From assembly GCF_023184515.1 (NCBI RefSeq), contig NZ_JAAHBP010000001.1, forward strand, positions 992,001 through 1,056,000: DNA of 64,000 nt, given 5' to 3'. Below, piece after piece: positions 8,769 through 16,502 of this stretch. Below the pieces are notes generated by a model. That model saw only the letters and a list, made by a program, of their open reading frames with translations, was not told the origin of the DNA and did not search any database. A program made the position numbers and the translations under genes. Origin of the DNA: Streptomyces sp. D2-8 (GTDB lineage: Bacteria > Actinomycetota > Actinomycetes > Streptomycetales > Streptomycetaceae). How positions within the stretch are numbered: the first letter of the stretch is position 1; each line of letters starts with the position of its first letter.

Positions 8769-9692
8769 ATGGCCCTCGGCACCGCATCCATCAGGTCGGA
8801 CCACGCTCGCACCGTCCGCGACATGCTCGCGGCAGGCAAGACGACGTACTCGTTCGAGTTCTACGCCCCCAAGACCCCGAAGGGCGAGCGGAACCTGTGG
8901 AACGCGCTGCGCCGGGTCGAGGCCGTGGCGCCCGACTTCGTCTCCGTCACCTACGGCGCGGGCGGTTCCACCCGTGCGGGCACGGTCAAGGCGACCGAGG
9001 CGATCGCCTCCGACACCACCCTCACCCCGATCGCCCACCTCACCGCGGTCGACCACTCGGTGGCCGACCTGCGCAACATCATCGGCCAGTACGCCGACGC
9101 CGGGATCCGCAACATGCTCGCCCTGCGCGGCGACCCGCCCGGCGACCCGATGGGCGACTGGGTGCCGCACCCCCGGGGCCTCGCCTACGCCGCCGAACTC
9201 GTCGAGCTGATCAAGGCGTCCGGCGACTTCTGTGTGGGCGTCGCCGCCTTCCCGGCGATGCACCCGCGCTCCGCCGACTGGGACACCGACGTCCGCCACT
9301 TCGTCGACAAGTGCCGAGCGGGCGCGGACTACGCCATCACGCAGATGTTCTTCCAGCCGGAGGACTACCTCCGGCTGCGCGACCGGGTCGCGGCCGCCGG
9401 CTGCGAGACCCCGATCATTCCCGAGGTCATGCCGATCGCGAGCGTGAAGACGCTGGAGCGGATCGGGTCCCTCACCAACGCCGCGTTCCCGCCTGCCCTG
9501 AAAGAGCGGATCCTCACAGCAAAAGACGATCCGGCCGCTGTACGCTCCATTGGGATCGAATTCGCCACGGAGTTCTGTGCGCAACTGCTCGCCGAGGGTG
9601 TACCCGGCTTGCACTTCATCACGCTCAACAACTCCACCGCGACACTGGAAATCTACGAGAACCTGGGCCTGCACCACTCACCGCAGGCCTAG
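8769..9692 (+). CDS. metF: Methylenetetrahydrofolate reductase
   Basis: MetF reduces 5,10-methylene-tetrahydrofolate to 5-methyl-tetrahydrofolate, the methyl donor for methionine synthesis. The 307-residue single-domain protein has the family signature [18 protein letters not shown] near residue 27 (with the catalytic Glu), then [71 protein letters not shown] and the C-terminal [22 protein letters not shown]. Length and motifs match the bacterial enzyme. The start is unambiguous although the mRNA appears leaderless. A membrane-protein gene follows 56 bp downstream and could be co-transcribed. Confidence 0.97.
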   Translation: MALGTASIRSDHARTVRDMLAAGKTTYSFEFYAPKTPKGERNLWNALRRVEAVAPDFVSVTYGAGGSTRAGTVKATEAIASDTTLTPIAHLTAVDHSVADLRNIIGQYADAGIRNMLALRGDPPGDPMGDWVPHPRGLAYAAELVELIKASGDFCVGVAAFPAMHPRSADWDTDVRHFVDKCRAGADYAITQMFFQPEDYLRLRDRVAAAGCETPIIPEVMPIASVKTLERIGSLTNAAFPPALKERILTAKDDPAAVRSIGIEFATEFCAQLLAEGVPGLHFITLNNSTATLEIYENLGLHHSPQA

Positions 9693-9748
9693 ACCGTTCG
9701 CACCGGTATACGACACACTGCGTAGCGGCCACTGGGAGAGGGGCGTAC

Positions 9749-10684
9749 ATGGGCTGGACGGTCCTCTACATCGCGTTCGGCATCGTCGCGCTGTGGCTGC
9801 TGGGCGAGGTGCTGCTGCAGTACAAGGCCCGGCTGCGCTGGCGGCTGCTGGCCTTCGGCGGCTTCCTCGGCGTCGTCATCGGTGTCCTGATCTCGCAGGT
9901 CGTCGTGATCGGCCTGGGCGCCGCCGCCTTCGCGGTCGGACAGACCTACGTCACCCTCTCGTTCCGCAGCGGCTTCTCGGCCGGCTGGGCGATGAACGCG
10001 CCCATGCTGGGCGGCAGCAAGCGGCGCCGCGGTGAGCGCGGCCGCGGTGAGCCGACCCTGGAGGTCTCCGGCCTGGAGGCCGAGGGCGGCTACGACGACG
10101 AGGCCGGCGCCTACCGCCGCGACCCCGCCGCATTCGGCCAGGACGACGACTACGACCGCGACGACGTCTTCACCCCGGCCCGCCCCGCCCACCAGCCGAC
10201 GTCCGCCGAGACCACGTCCGTCTACGAGCCGCAGCCCTTGCCCGATGACACCGGCTCCTACGGCGTCTACGACAACGGGTACCAGGCCGCGGGACAGCAG
10301 GCCCATGACCAGTACGCCGCCCAGGCCGCCGACCAGTCCTACGCCTACGACTACTCCGGCTACGGCCAGCAGCAGGGCTACGACGCCAACGGGCAGCAGC
10401 AGTACGCCTCCTACTCCGACCCGTACATCGGCTCCTCGAACTACGGCCAGGCCTCGTACGACGGCACGTACGGCGACCAGCAGTACTACGGCCAGCAGGG
10501 TTACGGCCAGGACCAGTACGCGGGCACCTACGGCGGCGAGACCCCGCCCGGCGGGGTGTGGGTCCCGCAGCAGCGCAACACCGACGAGTACGGGCAGGAG
10601 CTGCCGCCGGAGCAGCCGTACCCGTACCAGGGCGGCGGGCAGCAGCCGCAGGGGAACGGCTTCGACGAGCAGTACCGTTTCTGA
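9749..10684 (+). CDS. Membrane protein with long Tyr/Gln/Gly-rich C-terminal tail
   Basis: This predicted 311-residue protein is of unknown function. The first about 75 residues hold two or three hydrophobic helices (MGWTVLYIAFGIVALWLLGEVLL; LLAFGGFLGVVIGVLISQVVVIGLGAAAFAVG). A short basic patch (GGSKRRRGERGRGE) follows, then an acidic stretch rich in Asp and Tyr. From about residue 175 to the end the sequence is almost entirely Tyr, Gln, Gly, Ser, Asp and Ala, with repeated YGQQQGY, QYYGQQGYGQDQY-like units. This composition resembles prion-like or phase-separating low-complexity domains. The ATG at 9749 has a GAGAGGGG ribosome-binding site. Streptomyces homologues are annotated only as hypothetical membrane proteins. 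Confidence 0.85.
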   Translation: MGWTVLYIAFGIVALWLLGEVLLQYKARLRWRLLAFGGFLGVVIGVLISQVVVIGLGAAAFAVGQTYVTLSFRSGFSAGWAMNAPMLGGSKRRRGERGRGEPTLEVSGLEAEGGYDDEAGAYRRDPAAFGQDDDYDRDDVFTPARPAHQPTSAETTSVYEPQPLPDDTGSYGVYDNGYQAAGQQAHDQYAAQAADQSYAYDYSGYGQQQGYDANGQQQYASYSDPYIGSSNYGQASYDGTYGDQQYYGQQGYGQDQYAGTYGGETPPGGVWVPQQRNTDEYGQELPPEQPYPYQGGGQQPQGNGFDEQYRF

Positions 10685-10711
10685 AGCCTGAGCCCTGCCG
10701 GGGCGGCGTGC

Positions 10712-12202
10712 TCACTGCGAGCCGCGGAACTCCGGCCCCTCCACGATCAGTCCCGCGACCAGCGCGCCCGACATGCCCGCGTGCGGCAGTCCGCCGCCGG
10801 GATGGGCCCAGCCGCCCACGGTGAACAGGCCCGGCACCCGCGTGCTGTTGGACGGATGCAGCAGCCGTCCGCCGGCCGCCGCCAGGGCCGGCACGGGCAC
10901 CGCCCCGCCCTCCGCGCCCGTCGCCTCCGCGATGTCGGCCGGGGTGCGCACCTGGTGCCAGAGGAGGCGGTCGCGCAGGCCGGGTACGGCGCGTTCGGCG
11001 ACGGAGAGCATCTGGTCGACGAGGCCGTCGTGAGGCTGGTCGGGCCGCGCGGGCACCACCGTCGTGAGGGTGACCGCCTCGTGGTCCGCGGGGGCCAGGC
11101 GCGGGTCGTCGGGCCGCAGCACCGTGACCGTGGGACGGGGCTGCCCCGCCGCCGTGCCGAACAGGGCGTCCAGCTCGGCCTCGCGGTCGGGGGTGTGCAC
11201 CACCGTGCGGTGTGCCGTGCCCTCGGGGCGGGCGCCACGCAGGGCCAGCAGGAGGGTCAGCCGGGCGGCCGCCGCCGGCTGCGGCGGCACCTCGCCGTCA
11301 CCCCGTACGACGGTGCCCGCCGTCAGCCGGGCCAGGGTGCCGGGCGCGACGCCGGCGACCACGAAGTCCGCCTCCACGAGGGACCCGTCGGCCAGCTCCA
11401 CCCCCGACGCCCGGCCGTCCTTCTCCAGCACACCGGTGACGTCGGCGCCGAAGTGAAACTCGACCTTCCGGGCCAGGCACCGCTCGTACACCGCCCGCGC
11501 CAGCTCGCGCAGGCCGCCGCGCACGTACCAGGTGCCGAAGGCGTGCTCCATGTACGGCAGTACGGCCGCGCTGGCCGGGGCGACCCGGGGGTCCAGGCCG
11601 TGGCCGAGGGCATGGCTCTCCAGGAGTGCCGTCAGCCGGGGGTCGCGCAGCTCCCAGGCGCCGATCTCGGCGAGTGTGCCGGCCCGGCGGGTGCGCAGCA
11701 GCCGCTTGTGGGGCACCGAGGGGTAGGGCTCACGCTCGGCCAGTACCCGCCAGTTCGGCCACAGCGGCTCCTCCAGGAGCGGCCGGCGGGTGCGGTCCCA
11801 GGCCTCGCGGGCCCGGACCAGGAAGTCGCCCCAGCGCTTCCCGGCGCCCGCGCCGAGCCCCTCGTCCAGGGCGGCGACGACGCCCGCGCGCGAGGCGTTC
11901 CGCAGTGACACCTCGGTGCCGTCCGCGAACACGTGCCGTGACGACGGGTCGACCTGGACCAGCTCGACGCGGGACTCCAGCGGCTCCTTGCCGGTCTTGA
12001 CGAACAGGTCGCGGTAGACGGCAGGCAGCGTCAGCAGGGCGGGGCCGGTGTCGAAGGAGAACCCGTCGCGCTCGAAGCGGCGCAATGCCCCGCCGTAGGT
12101 GTCCGTCCGCTCGTACACCGCCACCCGGTGGCCCGCGACGGCCAGCCGGGCGGCAGCCGTCAGCGCGCCCATCCCGGCGCCGATCACCGCAATCCGTGCC
12201 AT
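10712..12202 (-). CDS. Phytoene desaturase-like FAD/NAD(P) oxidoreductase (CrtI family)
   Basis: This predicted 496-residue flavoprotein has the N-terminal dinucleotide motif (IAVIGAGMGALTAAARLAVAGHRVAVYERTD) and the CrtI-type C-terminal motif (GLFTVGGWAHPGGGLPHAGMSGALVAGLIVEG), with VRGGLRELARAV between them. The family desaturates or isomerises polyenes, but no other carotenoid gene lies nearby, so the substrate is unknown; retinol-saturase-like or other C-C oxidation roles are possible. I chose ATG 12202 because the glycine motif begins six residues later; the upstream extension to 12247 has no family similarity. It converges with the membrane protein gene, with only 27 bp between the stops. 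Confidence 0.85.
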   Translation of the reverse strand: MARIAVIGAGMGALTAAARLAVAGHRVAVYERTDTYGGALRRFERDGFSFDTGPALLTLPAVYRDLFVKTGKEPLESRVELVQVDPSSRHVFADGTEVSLRNASRAGVVAALDEGLGAGAGKRWGDFLVRAREAWDRTRRPLLEEPLWPNWRVLAEREPYPSVPHKRLLRTRRAGTLAEIGAWELRDPRLTALLESHALGHGLDPRVAPASAAVLPYMEHAFGTWYVRGGLRELARAVYERCLARKVEFHFGADVTGVLEKDGRASGVELADGSLVEADFVVAGVAPGTLARLTAGTVVRGDGEVPPQPAAAARLTLLLALRGARPEGTAHRTVVHTPDREAELDALFGTAAGQPRPTVTVLRPDDPRLAPADHEAVTLTTVVPARPDQPHDGLVDQMLSVAERAVPGLRDRLLWHQVRTPADIAEATGAEGGAVPVPALAAAGGRLLHPSNSTRVPGLFTVGGWAHPGGGLPHAGMSGALVAGLIVEGPEFRGSQ

Positions 12203-12783
12203 GCCAGGGACTTTATCGGCCCCCGCTGACAGCACTTCGCCGACCACCTCCGAGTACCCGCGCGGACGTGATCGTGACCAGGCGCCGACGGAGCGTCCTG
12301 GGGCCGCGCGCGCAGGGGTGAGTACGTGTACCTAGGCGAGGAGTTGAGTACGCGCGCGGATGGGGGAGGACCCGCCGGAAGGAGAGAGTGGAGACACGGA
12401 AAGGGGCGCGGCTCCGGCACCGGCGACACGGGGCGCCGGAACGGGGCCGGCCCACGATCCGCTCCTTCCGCCGGCGGTGCCGGCGGGAGCGAGGCACGGG
12501 GGAGTACCGGGGGACGACCGAACGGGGGTCCTGCGGGGGGACGTACGGGGGAAGCAGGGAAGGCGCCGGTTCGGGGTGGCCCGCGGGGGACGCGGCCACA
12601 CCGGACCGGCGCTTTCGCATCCGCGCCTGCGCGGCCACACCGGACCGGCGCCTTCACCTCCGCGCCGCCCGCACGGGTCGGCGGCAGCCGCTCACACCGC
12701 CGACCCGAGCGGGCGGGGAGAGCCGCTCACCCGCGCGCCGCGCCTGGTCAGCGGCAGCAGCTCTCCAGCCCCCCCCCGTGCGG
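12203..12783. repeat. 581-bp noncoding gap with degenerate repeats
   Basis: I see no convincing gene here; the long open frames on both strands are Pro/Arg/Gly-rich and read through repeats. The right half holds two copies of a CCACACCGGACCGGCGC unit about 39 bp apart (near 12595 and 12634). It also holds several degenerate copies of GGTCAGCGGCAGCCGCTC (near 12677, 12748 and 12782). The last overlaps the 3' end of the TetR gene. A run of nine or more C lies near 12769. The left part should contain the promoter of the CrtI-like gene, but no clear hexamers were recognised. Confidence 0.6.
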
Positions 12784-13413
12784 TCAGCGGCAGCCGCTCA
12801 CCCGTCCCTGGAGCAGGCGGGACAGCGCCGCGTGGACGTCGTCCAGGGAGCGTTCCGGCTGGAAGGACTTCCAGTCGAGGGCCGCCACCAGGACCATGCC
12901 GACCAGGGCGGACGCCGTCAGCGAGACGTCGATCTCCTCGCTGAACTCGCCACCCGCCACGCCGTCGCGCAGCACGTCCTCCACGACCGCGACGACCTGC
13001 TGCCGGACCACCATCAGCGTGGACTGCCAGGCCCGGTTGGTGCGCCACAGCTCGGCCACGTACAGCTGAGTGAAGGCCGGGTAGCGGTCGATGAAGACCA
13101 GCCCCGCTCGGATCATCGCGTCCAGGGCGTCGACCTTGCTGCCGTCCTCCCGTGCGGTCCGCTCGGCCGCTTCCCGCAGGGAGGCGGCCAGCAGACCCAC
13201 TCCGTGCCGCAGCAGTTCCTCGAAGAGGACGGACTTGCTCGCGAAGTTGTAGTAGACCGTGCCCTTCGCGACCCCGGCTCGCTCGGCGATCTCGTCCACG
13301 GTCGTGGCGGAGAACCCCTGCTCGGCGATGAGCGTGACGGCCGCCTCGTAGAGCTTCTGCCGGGTGGCCTCGCGGCGCGTGCTGCCGCCCGACGCGGCAC
13401 TGCTGCTTTCCAT
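12784..13413 (-). CDS. TetR/AcrR family transcriptional regulator
   Basis: This predicted 209-residue repressor-type protein has an N-terminal TetR helix-turn-helix (RQKLYEAAVTLIAEQGFSATTVDEIAERAGVAKGTVYYNFASKSVLFEELL, about residues 18-68). An all-helical ligand-binding domain follows, with the YPAFTQLYVAELWR and ALVGMVLVAALDW segments of the QacR-like subgroup. It is the distal gene of an operon with a YhgE/Pip membrane protein and an ABC-ATPase-like protein. A good palindrome of TetR-operator type lies in the operon promoter (16351-16372), so it most likely autoregulates the three genes. ATG 13413 is preferred; GTG 13428 would add five residues. The last codons (GRVSGCR) lie in a sequence repeated downstream. 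Confidence 0.93.
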   Translation of the reverse strand: MESSSAASGGSTRREATRQKLYEAAVTLIAEQGFSATTVDEIAERAGVAKGTVYYNFASKSVLFEELLRHGVGLLAASLREAAERTAREDGSKVDALDAMIRAGLVFIDRYPAFTQLYVAELWRTNRAWQSTLMVVRQQVVAVVEDVLRDGVAGGEFSEEIDVSLTASALVGMVLVAALDWKSFQPERSLDDVHAALSRLLQGRVSGCR

Positions 13414-13460
13414 GGTCCTGATTGTCACAGGAACCTTTCCGGGAGACGTGCCGGTGGGGC

Positions 13461-15545
13461 TCACAGGCTCAGCTCCGGGTGCAGCCGGTCCAGCGTCCAC
13501 ACCTGGCGCCGGCGGGCCGCCACGGCGGTCAGCGCGAGGGCGCCGGCGGTGAACGCCGTCAGCACCACGCACGCCTGCCACACCGGATCGAGTCCACCGC
13601 CGGTGATGAGCCGCCTGAGGGCCTCGACGACGTAGCTCATCGGCAGGAACGGGTGGAGCGCGTTGAAGAACCCGGGGCTGGTCTGCACGGGGTACGTGCC
13701 GCCCGCCGAGGTCAGCTGGAGCATCAGCAACGCGAGGACGAGGATCCGGCCCGCCGCCCCGAAGCGCGCGTTCAGCCACTGCACGATCGCCGCGAAGCAC
13801 GCCGTCACCAGGAACAGGAAGCCCACCGTCCCGGCCGCCCGCACCATCTGCAGGCCGACCGCCCAGTGCAGCACCGACATCAGAGCCACCGTCTGGAGCA
13901 CGCCGATCGCCACCACCGGCAGCCAGCCCGCCAGTGCGATCCGCCACGCCGAGGCGCCCGCGGCGAGCGCCCGCCGGTTCATGGGCGTGATCAGCATGTA
14001 CGCCACCATCGCGCCCACCCACAGGGACAGCGGGATGAAGTACGGGGCGAACCCGGTGCCGTAATTGGGCGCCTTGTGCAGGTCATGGGAGGCGAGCCGC
14101 ACGGGGTCGGCCATGACCTCGGTGCGCCGGTCGCGGTCCTGCTCGTCGTAGTCGGGGATCCGCTCCGCCCCGTCGTGCAGGCCGCCGGCGAGCTTCCCGG
14201 AGCCGTCGACGAGCTTGAAGATGCCGCCGTTGAGGTCGTCCGCGCCCGTCTTCAGTTTGCCGACGCCCTTGTCCAGGTCGACGGCACCGGTCTTGGCCGT
14301 GCCGATCCCCTTGTGCAGCTTCTTCGCGCCGGCGGCCACCTCGGCCGCTCCGTCGTTCAGCTTGTTGATCTTCTTGACGGCGTCGGCGAGGTCCTCGGAG
14401 AGGTGCGGTGCGCGGTTCGCCAGGGCCTGGGACTGCTTCTGGAGGGTGGCGAGGTGCTTGTCGAGCTTGTCCAGGTCGCCGTCCTGGTCCGCGATCAGCG
14501 TGTTGAGGTCGTCCGCGATGAGCGTCACGTCGGCCGCCGCGTCCTTGGCCTTCTTCAGGTCGGAGCAGGCCGCGTCGGGCAGGACGGGATCGTCGCAGCG
14601 CCTGGCGTACACGTCGTTCAGCGTGCCGGACGCCGCGCGGGCGCCCTTGGCGGCGGTCGGGGCCGTCTTCACCAGGGTGTCCAGGTGCTTGCGGATCACC
14701 CCGGAGGTGTCGGCGACCAGCTGGGCGGTGTCGCCGATGGTCTTCTCGTTGCCCTTCAGGAAGGGACCGACCTTGTCGGCGGTGTCGTTGACCCGGTCGG
14801 CCAGCTTCTGCGTGCCTTCCGCGACCTGCTTCGAGCCGTCCTCCAGGTCACCCGCGCCCGTGTGGAGCTTCTTCAGGCCCGTGGAGAGCTTGCCGCTGCC
14901 GTCCTCGGCGTCCTTCAGGCCGTCGGCGAGGTCCTTGGAGCCCTTCTCGGCCTTGCCGATACCGCCCTTGAGCCGGTCGGCCCCCTTCGCCGCCTTGACG
15001 GTCTTGCCGTGGATGTCGGAGAACGACACGAAGATCTTGTCCAGGAAGGACCGCGACGTCTTCTTGGACGCCGCCTGCCGCACCTCGCCGAAGACCGTCC
15101 GGGAGATCTGCCCGACGATGTAGTTGTTCGCGTCGTTCGTGCGCACCTGGAGGGCGCCGGTCTCCGGGGTGTTCCCGGAGCTGGAGGCGATCCGCTCGCT
15201 GAAGTCGGCGGGCATGGTGAGCGACAGGTAGTAGCTGCCGTCCTCGACGCCCCTGCGGGCCTCGGCGGCGCTCACCTCCCGCCAGTCGAAGGTCTTGCTG
15301 TCACGCAGGCCCTTCGTGATGTCGTCGCCCGCCGTGACCTTCTTCCCGTCGGCGGTCGCCCCCTTGTCGTCGTTCACGAGCGCCACCGGGATCCGGTCCA
15401 GGCGGCCGTAGGGGTCCCAGAACGACCACAGGTACAGCGCGCCGTACAGCAGTGGCAGCACCAGCAGCGCGACCAGCGCGGCGCGCGGCAGCTTCCCCCG
15501 CCCGAAGCGGCGCAGCTCAAGCGCGGCCAGTTTCGGCGATCGCAT
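13461..15545 (-). CDS. YhgE/Pip-type membrane protein (ABC-2 permease family)
   Basis: This predicted 694-residue protein is built like YhgE and phage-infection-protein homologues. It has one N-terminal membrane helix (RAALVALLVLPLLYGALYLW, about residues 20-39), then a large extracellular region of about 450 residues. That region contains heptad-like alpha-helical repeats with recurrent GSKDLADGLKDAEDGSGKLSTGL-type units, and it is followed by five or six C-terminal membrane helices of ABC-2 type. Relatives are linked to export or envelope functions; the substrate is unknown. The ATG at 15545 has a GAGGAGAAGG ribosome-binding site within the end of the ATPase-like gene (29-bp overlap), implying coupled translation. 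Two cysteines (CDDPVLPDAAC, mid-domain) may form an extracellular disulfide. Confidence 0.9.
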   Translation of the reverse strand: MRSPKLAALELRRFGRGKLPRAALVALLVLPLLYGALYLWSFWDPYGRLDRIPVALVNDDKGATADGKKVTAGDDITKGLRDSKTFDWREVSAAEARRGVEDGSYYLSLTMPADFSERIASSSGNTPETGALQVRTNDANNYIVGQISRTVFGEVRQAASKKTSRSFLDKIFVSFSDIHGKTVKAAKGADRLKGGIGKAEKGSKDLADGLKDAEDGSGKLSTGLKKLHTGAGDLEDGSKQVAEGTQKLADRVNDTADKVGPFLKGNEKTIGDTAQLVADTSGVIRKHLDTLVKTAPTAAKGARAASGTLNDVYARRCDDPVLPDAACSDLKKAKDAAADVTLIADDLNTLIADQDGDLDKLDKHLATLQKQSQALANRAPHLSEDLADAVKKINKLNDGAAEVAAGAKKLHKGIGTAKTGAVDLDKGVGKLKTGADDLNGGIFKLVDGSGKLAGGLHDGAERIPDYDEQDRDRRTEVMADPVRLASHDLHKAPNYGTGFAPYFIPLSLWVGAMVAYMLITPMNRRALAAGASAWRIALAGWLPVVAIGVLQTVALMSVLHWAVGLQMVRAAGTVGFLFLVTACFAAIVQWLNARFGAAGRILVLALLMLQLTSAGGTYPVQTSPGFFNALHPFLPMSYVVEALRRLITGGGLDPVWQACVVLTAFTAGALALTAVAARRRQVWTLDRLHPELSL

Positions 15546-16335
15546 CGGCCTTCTCCTCTCCCCTGTCGGCCTGATCGGCCTGATCGGCCTGGTCTCCCTG
15601 GTCGGCCTGAGCGTCCTCGGCTGCCGGATCTTCGGGGCTCTCCGCCGTGGAGACCTTGACGGCCCCCTCGGGAGCCTCGCTGCACACCGCCAGGACCGTC
15701 GTCCCGGCGTCGGCCAGGGACCTGAGCAGTGCCCAGACCTCCTCCCGCTCACCGTCCGAGAGCTTGAGATCGGTGTCGTCGACGCCGAGCAGCCGGGGCC
15801 CGCCGACGAGGGCGAGCGCCACCGACAGCCGCAGCGCCTCCAGACGCTCCAGATCCCGTACGGCCGTGCGCAGCCCCTTGGGCAGTGCCTCGAGGTCGAG
15901 ACCGGCGGCTTCGAGCGCGGCCTCGACGCGCTGCCGGGCCTCGGCCGCCCGCTCGCCGCGGGGCCGCAGGAGGCCGCGCAGCGATGCGCCGAACCGCCGC
16001 TGGAGCAGCGCCCGTTCCCGCAGGTGCTCGCCGACGGTCAACGCCGGGTCGAGGTCGGCGACCCCCGGGACATGTGCCAGCGCGCTGATGCCGCGGACCG
16101 CCGTCATCTGCTTCGGCAGCCGCGCGCCGCCCACGGCGGCCGCGCCCTCCGAGACCTTCATCCGCCCCGTCAGCGCGAGCAACAGGCACGTACGGCCGGA
16201 CCCGGACGGGCCCTCGACCGCGATGAGCGCACCCGGCTCGGCGTCGACGGTGATCCCGCGGACCGCCCACCCCCGTGGCCCCTTGACCCCGAGGCCGTCG
16301 GCGGCGATCCGCACCCCTCCCGCCTGTTCCCCCAC
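15517..16335 (-). CDS. ABC transporter ATP-binding-like protein with degenerate nucleotide-binding motifs
   Basis: This predicted 272-residue protein has an ABC-ATPase fold. The Walker A is GPSGSGRT (42-49), with Arg48 in place of the catalytic Lys. The expected LSGGQ region reads LERLEALRLSVALALVGGP, and the Walker B ends GVDDTD with Asp instead of the usual Glu. It therefore probably binds nucleotide weakly or has lost turnover; alternatively it works only in a complex. The last 30 residues are a low-complexity Gln/Ala/Asp-rich tail encoded by 9-bp DNA repeats. The start is GTG 16335, preceded by AGGGGAG. It is the first gene of the operon with the YhgE/Pip protein and TetR regulator, expressed from the promoter that holds the palindrome. 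Confidence 0.88.
   Translation of the reverse strand: MGEQAGGVRIAADGLGVKGPRGWAVRGITVDAEPGALIAVEGPSGSGRTCLLLALTGRMKVSEGAAAVGGARLPKQMTAVRGISALAHVPGVADLDPALTVGEHLRERALLQRRFGASLRGLLRPRGERAAEARQRVEAALEAAGLDLEALPKGLRTAVRDLERLEALRLSVALALVGGPRLLGVDDTDLKLSDGEREEVWALLRSLADAGTTVLAVCSEAPEGAVKVSTAESPEDPAAEDAQADQGDQADQADQADRGEEKADAIAETGRA
15562..15614 (-). repeat. 9-bp tandem repeats in 3' end of ATPase-like gene
   Basis: About six copies of a CCTGATCGG-like nonamer (plus-strand orientation) with mismatches encode the (Q/G)D/A-Q-rich tail. They lie immediately upstream of the ribosome-binding site of the permease gene. Copy number could vary by slippage without shifting the frame, because the unit is 9 bp. 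Confidence 0.75.
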
Positions 16336-16349
16336 GAGTCTCCCCTAAA

Positions 16350-16384
16350 TTTGAACTGACTGGTCAGTGCAAAAACTACTCCGA
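16350..16384 (-). promoter_or_regulatory. Predicted promoter with TetR-type operator
   Basis: The palindrome ACTGAC-TG-GTCAGT (16355-16368) extends to TTGA...CAA arms (16351-16372) with one mismatch, a typical TetR-family operator. On the minus strand TTGCAC (16372-16367) and TTTAGG (16349-16344) are 17 bp apart, so the operator fills the spacer of the promoter for the ATPase/permease/TetR operon. A bound TetR protein would block RNA polymerase. Confidence 0.6.
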
Positions 16385-16502
16385 ACCTACGAGCGAAGCA
16401 AAACAGCAGGTCAGAACGGATTGTCAGTGCCATACCTCACGATGGGTCACATACGGCACTCCGTAACGGACGCGCCGTCACCCAGACGACAGGAGGTTCG
16501 TC

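Noticed and set aside
10712..12202. Carotenoid biosynthesis cluster
   Set aside because: Only one CrtI-like gene is present; no synthase, cyclase or prenyltransferase nearby.
12326..13069. Several frames of 150-250 codons in the 12.2-12.8 kb gap
   Set aside because: They read through short repeats, are Pro/Arg/Gly-rich and overlap the TetR gene; no ribosome-binding site or family likeness.
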